64,000 bases of DNA from Hysterangium stoloniferum. Its lineage: Eukaryota; Basidiomycota; Agaricomycetes; Hysterangiales; Hysterangiaceae. The notes under the pieces were generated by a model. That model was not told the origin of the DNA. It did not search any database and saw nothing but the letters and a program-made list of their open reading frames with translations. This document shows, piece by piece, positions 58,212 through 64,000 of the stretch. The stretch spans positions 1 to 64,000 of the forward strand of contig WHVD01000023.1 of NCBI GenBank assembly GCA_015178975.1, given 5' to 3'. The position numbers were made by a program, and so were the translations under genes. How positions within the stretch are numbered: the stretch's first letter is position 1; every line of letters begins with the position of its first letter.

Positions 58212-58915
58212 CAGTGACTCAAAAAACCCTTCGCATGTTTCACCCTTCAGACTTATATCCCTGATAACTCAAAGAATAAAAATGCAAAAATATCAAAGAT
58301 ATTTGTGAATTTGCTCTATCATATCTAGAATATGGAAGTATGATGCCATTACATAAACTCCAAATATGGAAATATTACAAATATTTATATACAAGAGACT
58401 CATGTGAAGGGTTTTTTTGCTGACCACTCTGACCCACAAAACTACTTATATTTAGTACTTAGTATAGCCACCCTTTGCCTTCAACACAGCTACAACCCTC
58501 CTAGGCATACTCTCAATCAAATTCTGACACACCTTTGCATCAATCTTGTTCCACTCCTCCTCCACCCTCTCCCACAACACCAGTATCCCTTAGCCTCCTC
58601 TTTTCATAGTCCCACAAGTGTTCAATGGGGTTGAGGTCTGGAGACTGTGCTGGTCATTGGAGAACATTGAAATCATTATCTTGAAACCAAGTCTGGGCCT
58701 TCTTGCAGGTATGTTCAAGGTCATGATCTTGCTGAAAGATGACATCACCCACATATTTTCTATAATAGCTGAAGCTGGCTTGAAGGTCCTTCTCTATAAT
58801 CTTAAGATAAAGGTCCCCATCCATCCTCTCATCTATCTTGAAAGAATACCCAGGTCCTTCCCACAGCATGTAGCCCATAACATCACAAATCCTTCTCCAA
58901 ACCCCAGTATCACTC
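58212..58915 (-). mobile_element. Tc1/mariner element C, truncated
   Basis: One end only: CAGTGACTCAAAAAACCC at 58212 after TA, with the inverted inner copy AAGGGTTTTTTTGCTG at 58407-58422. The minus strand then carries the C-terminal half of a Tc1 transposase, to about 58915 (RICDVMGYMLWEGPGYS, VIFQQDHDLEHTCKKAQ, SPDLNPIEHLW). The N-terminal half and the other end are missing. Confidence 0.88.
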
Positions 58916-59180
58916 TCAATGGGTCTGATTCCAGGCAGTAATGAGGGCTTCCTGTAAATTATTGGCATAGGTCTGTAACCCCATTATGTCGTTGATAGGC
59001 TGTCCTTGCAATAAGTAGAGCCATTCCATGGGTAGGGTCAAGATAAAATGGTGTGCTTCCTCCTTTTGATCCTGGTGGAAACCATAGAGAAACTGATACA
59101 ACTTGACCCAACACTGAATGTACTGCACCGGAGTTTCATGATCATGACAAGCTTGATGAAACCTCATTGTGAAGGGTATG
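58916..59180 (-). pseudogene. Gag-like piece in opposite orientation
   Basis: Minus strand: MRFHQACHDHETPVQYIQCW, HHFILTLPMEWLYLLQGQPI and YANNLQEALITAWNQ, the capsid C-terminal type of Ty3 gag. Same lineage as element D's gag, but on the other strand, so this block was rearranged during nested insertions. Confidence 0.75.
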
Positions 59181-59186
59181 CATATA

Positions 59187-60080
59187 CAGTGACTCAAAAA
59201 ACCCTTCGCATGTTTTGTACTTCAGAATTATATCCCTGATAACTCAAAGAATAAAAATCCACAAATATCAAGAATATTTGTGAACATGCACTATCATATC
59301 TAGATTATGGAGGTATGATGCCATTACATAAGCTCCAAATATGGAAATATTACAAATATTTATATACAAGAGACTTATGCGAAGGGTTTTTTTGCTGGCA
59401 ACTTTGATGACTATAATGCTTACAGTCATGTGACCTTGTTGATTGTTTACCTCCAATTGGGTCATATTAACAAAATCATGTGATGTCACATGACCATGTT
59501 GTACTGGAGTATAAATATATGGTCTTTAGCAACCAGCAATGCTCCAATTCCTAAAATGCACACTTTGTCTCTTGCCAGCCAAAATCATATCCTCTCATTG
59601 CTTGATGTTGGCCATTCAGCTAGCCACATTGCAGCTTTTACTGGTCATAGCGTTTTCACAGTCTCTAAGCTTCACTCTAAGCATTGTTCTCATCTCTCTA
59701 AGTCCATTGGTGGTCATCCCTCAAAGCTTTCCCCTACCAACATTCACTATGCACAGCACCTCATCAGCTCTGGGAAGGCTGACACTGCTGTTGATGTGGC
59801 CAAAGCTCTTAGGATTGTCACCAACCAGTTCATCTGCACCCAAACTGTGTACAATAGTTTTAATATGGTTGGGAATGCCTCAATAACCCTTCTAATGTTT
59901 GGTACTTCAGATTTACATCCCTGATAACTCAGAGAATAAAAATGCAAAAATATCAAAGATATTTGTGAATATTCTCTATCATATCTATATTATGGAAATA
60001 CAGTGCCATTACATAAGCTCCAAATATGGAAATACTACAAATATTTATATATAGGAGACTTATTGGAAGCCAGAAGTCTA
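59187..60080 (+). mobile_element. Tc1/mariner element D, truncated, plus an extra end unit
   Basis: Starts CAGTGACTCAAAAAACCC at 59187 after TA (59185-59186); inner inverted copy at 59384-59399. The N-terminal part of the transposase follows (59556-59870: SLASQNHILSLLDVGHSASH, KSIGGHPSKLSPTNIHYAQH), with the two DNA-binding helices only. From about 59877 to 60080 a second copy of the end unit follows in the same orientation as the first, not inverted as a true 3' end would be. Same family as element C. Confidence 0.85.
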
Positions 60081-60116
60081 GAGTCATGATCACTGAACAG
60101 GAAGAGTGTTAGGATA

Positions 60117-60926
60117 CACACACAGGGCGGGTTTCCGGAGAAACCCGCGGAATATCCGGTAGGACTTGGCTTCAGCTTATAGGCTGCGCCCTCGCTAGAT
60201 CGTGTTGTCCAATTTCAGACAGGTGGACGGGAATCCCGGGGAGTCCAGGCGGGGGTTCGTGGGTCGTGAGTCGTAGGTCGTGAGTCGAGAGTCGTGAATC
60301 GAGATAGTCAAGAGAGATAGATGCGCCGGAGCCCGTGGGCTCCGACTAGTGCGAGTGGTCTGATAAGAGTAGGGTTTTAGAGAGGAAAATGTATTAGATT
60401 ACTGGGGGGAATCTAAGCTAATTTTCTGACTGGATTGTATGTACAACATCTGCCAGTTTATATAGACCGTGGAATGCATGACATACCGAATCCAGTAATA
60501 ATGAGACGAAACGAGCAAAACATAAAACGGGAATAGTAAACACCAAATTGGTGTTAGGAACGGGATGGAACGGAGCGGAGTCCGAATCGTGACAAAGCAT
60601 ATCCCATAACGGGAAACGGAGCGGGAGCGGAGTCCTAAATCGTGACAGGTCATTTGACTAAAACGGGAACGGGGCTCGATTAGAGCGGTGACGGGATTCT
60701 AAGCGGGTTCCGGTGACTGATGCGTGGGACGAAGACGGACATAGACAGAGACGGGGTCCGGGGGAAGTCCGGTGACTGATATGTGTCTTAATGAGGTCGA
60801 ACGTAACAAGTCTTGACGTAACGGAGTCCGGGCGGGAAATCCTATAAACAGACGATTGGTGCTTGTAGCGCGTGGGGGCGTACGAGTTAGTGCCCGGAGT
60901 CCGGCGGGATTTGTCCGGTCGTAACA
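60117..60926 (-). repeat. Solo LTR 'C', second copy
   Basis: 810 bp, plus strand TGTTAGGATACACAC to GGTCGTAACA, with perfect target duplication AAGAG (60112-60116, 60927-60931). Same family as 22480-23304 in reverse orientation. Shared LTR block on the minus strand near 60166-60190. GC-richer than its surroundings. Confidence 0.93.
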
Positions 60927-60931
60927 AAGAG

Positions 60932-62458
60932 TCAGACCCCAAGTATGAGGAAGTATACCCCAAAGGAATCGACTCTACCAACCACAGTCGCATCCTTCTC
61001 AGTGAAACTGAGGACAAAATCATCCCTAGGAAACCTAATGTGAAGCAGGGTAAGAAACATGGCAAATTCTTCTTTGAACGAAGTGACAAGAAAAGCATCA
61101 CTAAGCCCCAAAGGAGTGCTGGATTTGTGGGAGTTTAGAGCATTTTAAGATTGACTGCCCTCATGCAGGCAAGATGTCACATTATGTCTCTATTTACAAA
61201 TGCTCCATACAGAACCCAGTCGAGGAAGTGGAGGATCAGAGGGCTTATGAAACAGTTTATGGATTGAGCATACAAGGACAAGTACATAACATTGATGAGG
61301 AATCAATTTTCATTTCTGCTTACCCTCCTCAATCAGAGGACGATGTTGTTTTAGATGCAAGCTTACCTTCAAATGAGAATGGAGCGTTGGAAGTCTACAT
61401 CTCCATATCAGACTGCGACTTTCTTGAGAAAGGAGACTGCTGGATGCTCATCATCAGAACCAGAAAGGTCTGACTGAGATGGAAGCCTTACCATGATCTG
61501 GATGTCCTGTCATTGAGGAAATCGTCGATGAGGAAGTATCTGTGAATCAATCCAAAGAAATAAGTCAGGATTATGATATAGAAGATTCCTCTGCATTGGA
61601 AGGATCGAAGGAGGAGAACTTCCCCTTCGACCCAGGACAATTACCCACCTTGCTTCCTTATGAGGATTCTGATTCGGAAATGGACAATGGCATCCTAAGA
61701 ACTACTCCCAAGGTACTTAACAGTAGATGTGTCAGGAGGGACATCAAACTAGCCACAAATAAGGAAAGCAAAAGATCCAAGGTCCAATACCCTCGATCCA
61801 GTCAGCTTACGAAGGAGGATTCGACCATCATTTACTGCAAAAGGGATCCCCCTGGTGGATACTCCAGTATAGGGATCTCAGCATTACATGTATATGGACA
61901 CGTAGGGAACTCAGAAGCCTCTAATCTTATCAAAATCAGGCTGGATGCTGGGGCCGACCTTTCCTTAATTTCAGAGGATTTCTATAAGGAATTAGAAGAT
62001 CACCCCAAGCTCAAACAAGGACTCAAGTTGCACCTCATTCAGCTTACCGGTAACGCTAAAGTCTTAGGATATGTCAACATCCTCATTTACCTTGAAGATG
62101 AAGCTGGTACTCTCCTTAAATTTACAGCTGAAATGTATGTTGTCCGAGGTATGACTGTACCGATTCTTCTTGGGGAGGATTTCCACATAAACTACAAGAT
62201 TGGGACACTACAAGACCAGCCATTGGGGTCCAGACTGATTCTTCCAGGAAGAGGAGGGTCTATCCCAGCTAGTTCCTCCAAGGAGCCGCAGCCATTAACC
62301 TTTTTGATTAGCAAGGTTTCCCTTGAACAACAAGTTGGTGATTCACTCAAATTGACTTCCAAACCAGATAAAGGGGTGCATACTGAAAGAGTCGCATGAG
62401 CCCTACAGGATTGTACTATAGAAGCAGAATCAACTCGATTAGTGCCAATCTACGTCAG
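60932..62458 (+). pseudogene. Element D zinc knuckle and protease region
   Basis: Basic segment (PRKPNVKQGKKHGKFFFE), zinc knuckle CWICGSLEHFKIDC (about 61120), an acidic spacer, then a retropepsin-like domain: GISALHVYGHVGNSEASN, catalytic LDAGADLSLIS and VPILLGEDFHINY (about 61860-62200). Ty3 order. Broken. Confidence 0.82.
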
Positions 62459-63057
62459 TGTGAGAGATACTGCGAAATATACTCCAAAATACAGTCCAGA
62501 AGAGCCCACGCTATATTTCCATTATTATTTCTATTTTCTCTCTATTTTATCATACACATATATTTAGTTCGATGGCCTATGCATTTGGTACAATGACTCT
62601 TGTGGGCACATATGTGCCAGACTTATGTATTCTAGCACCGGTAGTTAGAACTCAGAGACTTTTTACCCCACAACCACGACTTACCCAGGCACCAGTTAGT
62701 ATCCTGTAAGCTGTGATTGGGGTATCGTCTCGACCATCACAGATGGGCTTTAACTATCTGCACTATCAGAGTTTCGAATTATATTAGTCAAAACTCAACC
62801 TTTATCTCAATCCATGCAGACTACATCCGTGCTACTCTGTTATTAGACTCTCTCATTATTCTCTTCTACACTCGAGCAGTCATTCAGAATCATACTTTAC
62901 AGTCGATTCTCCTTATTCATTTTAGCTCTCTATTCTACTTTAGATAGCTATTTCACTCGACCATATTGAACTAAATAGTCAATACACCCTCGTGTCGTAC
63001 CTAAACGGTTGATATTCTTCGTATATAGAATGGTTAGAACTTCCACCGCTCTTCACA
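62459..63057 (+). repeat. Solo LTR of element-D family, inserted in element D pol
   Basis: 599 bp, TGTGAGAGATACTGC to GCTCTTCACA, with perfect target duplication GTCAG (62454-62458 and 63058-63062). The flanking duplication shows it is a separate insertion and not the 3' LTR of element D. Confidence 0.92.
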
Positions 63058-63229
63058 GTCAGTGATCTTACTGGTGATCAATGGATAGTCGAGGGAATTG
63101 TTTTGCAGAACGATGATGGAAGTATACTAGCTGCCCCCGTGACCACCATCTCCAGAGAAAACACCACGATACCTCTCACCAACCCCTCTCTAACTTCCTG
63201 ATGCGAATAAATGGGCCCAATTATCAACC

Positions 63230-64000
63230 ATACTCAAATTGATACATGATAACCCCTTCAAAGGAGCTCATGCAGGCAGTCACAGACTTTTTCAGCTGAT
63301 GAAGGACCAGTTTTTCTGGCCGAGGATGTTGCAGGACTGCATGGCATATGCTCGCAGCTGTGACATATGCCAGAAAACTAAGGTTGATCATTCTGCTTGA
63401 CAAGGAGCTCTTTGACCTGTGGATGTACCCTTAAGGCCATTTGAGGTTGTCTCAATGGACCTGATTACCAGATTGCCTCCTTCTGCAGAGGGTGCTTACT
63501 CAGCCATCTTTGTCACTGTGGATAAACTCATGCATTTTTTAATTTATGAGCCCACGACTTCAGATCTATCTGCAGAAGGATTCATGCAAATATTTGTGAA
63601 TAAAGTAGCCACTCCTTTCAGCCTACCCTCAAGGATAATCTGTGATTGAGACAAGAGGTGGACCTGTAGGTTCTGGAGAGAAGTCTGCAAAGTATATGGA
63701 AGCACCCTCACGGTATCCTCATCCCATCATCCTCAAACTGACAGTCAAATGGAGAACACCAATGCTATCGTTGAGCAAATGCTCAGAGTGTACTGTGCTT
63801 CTTCGAAAGAAGAATGGTCTAAATGGACTCAGGTGGTGGCTCATACCTACAATTCGATGGTTTAGAGTACAACAAGCTACACACCGGCCTTTTTGCTGAT
63901 GGGATACTTACCGAGAGGAATGTCTCACTGCCTAGGAGGGGATAACCCCGTGGTTCCCAGGGAATTGTCAGATAGCCCTTTAGCCGACCAATGGATCTTA
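63230..64000 (+). pseudogene. Element D integrase region
   Basis: Zinc-binding part GAHAGSHRLFQLMKDQFFWP and CRSCDICQ-like CDICQKTK (about 63255-63380), then the core SMDLITRLPPSAEGAYSAIF (63450), FVTVDKL, and traces of the later core to the window end. Not closely similar to elements A, E and F. Broken. Confidence 0.85.

Larger units (their letters stand above)
55055..64000 (+). mobile_element. Ty3/gypsy element 'D', nested and broken
   Basis: A second Ty3 lineage. 5' LTR 55055-55690, gag from 55761, zinc knuckle about 61117-61165, protease about 61850-62250, integrase zinc-binding and core about 63230-64000; it continues past the window edge. It has been invaded by an LTR (57594-58209), Tc1 pieces (58212-58915, 59187-60080), a solo LTR C (60117-60926) and a solo LTR of its own family (62459-63057). 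Broken in many places, and old relative to its nested guests. Confidence 0.85.

Noticed and set aside
58404-58634. Plus-strand ORF in Tc1 piece C
   Set aside because: It is the complement of the minus-strand transposase C-terminus.
62459-63057. Reading 62459-63057 as the 3' LTR of element D
   Set aside because: It has its own GTCAG duplication and Ty3 integrase sequence follows it, so it is a separate solo LTR.

Overview
This window comes from a filamentous fungus, most likely an agaricomycete basidiomycete. Host genes carry many introns of about 50-70 bp, there are two intact genes of the fungal DUF6533 membrane family, and the rest is packed with chromodomain Ty3/gypsy, Ty1/copia, DIRS-like and Tc1/mariner elements of basidiomycete type.

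Layout. 1-3860 is the 3' part of a Ty3 chromovirus (element A), cut by the window edge. 3861-5420 holds decayed LTR pieces. 5421-19701 is a gene island: DUF6533 gene 1 (minus), a weak hypothetical ORF, an intron-containing tRNA-Trp, an Mdm1/SNX13-type sorting nexin (PXA-RGS-PX-Nexin C, 9 exons), a UCS-family myosin chaperone (She4/Cro1/UNC-45), a 0.58-kb MITE, and a secreted RNase T2 with 15 exons. 20.5-24.6 kb holds a copia fossil and one solo LTR nested in another. 24600-32298 is a complete-length but broken Ty3 chromovirus (element E, minus) with a 5-bp target duplication. 33017-39544 is a related element (F) with very similar LTRs and an odd, repeat-filled interior. 40.6-43.8 kb holds a DUF6533 pseudogene and the second intact DUF6533 gene. 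44.9-50.4 kb is a DIRS-like tyrosine-recombinase retroelement interrupted by a Tc1 element. 51.7-55.0 kb holds LTR pieces, a second Tc1 and a solo LTR. 55055 to the right edge is a broken Ty3 element of another lineage (D), riddled with Tc1 pieces and solo LTRs.

For five host genes I placed exons by eye and checked that the coding sum stays in frame: 1285, 759, 404, 324 and 317 residues. They are unrelated housekeeping, membrane and secreted functions, not a pathway.

The most interesting signal is a spliced gene on the antisense strand of the Ty3 elements, between the chromodomain and the 3' LTR. Elements A and E share its order (coiled coil, short acidic or linker exon, six-cysteine motif) and the same two splice-donor contexts, which suggests a real accessory gene. 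Other points: a block of about 60 bp shared by otherwise different LTR families, and Tc1 ends built as compound units with an inverted inner copy of the terminal sequence.
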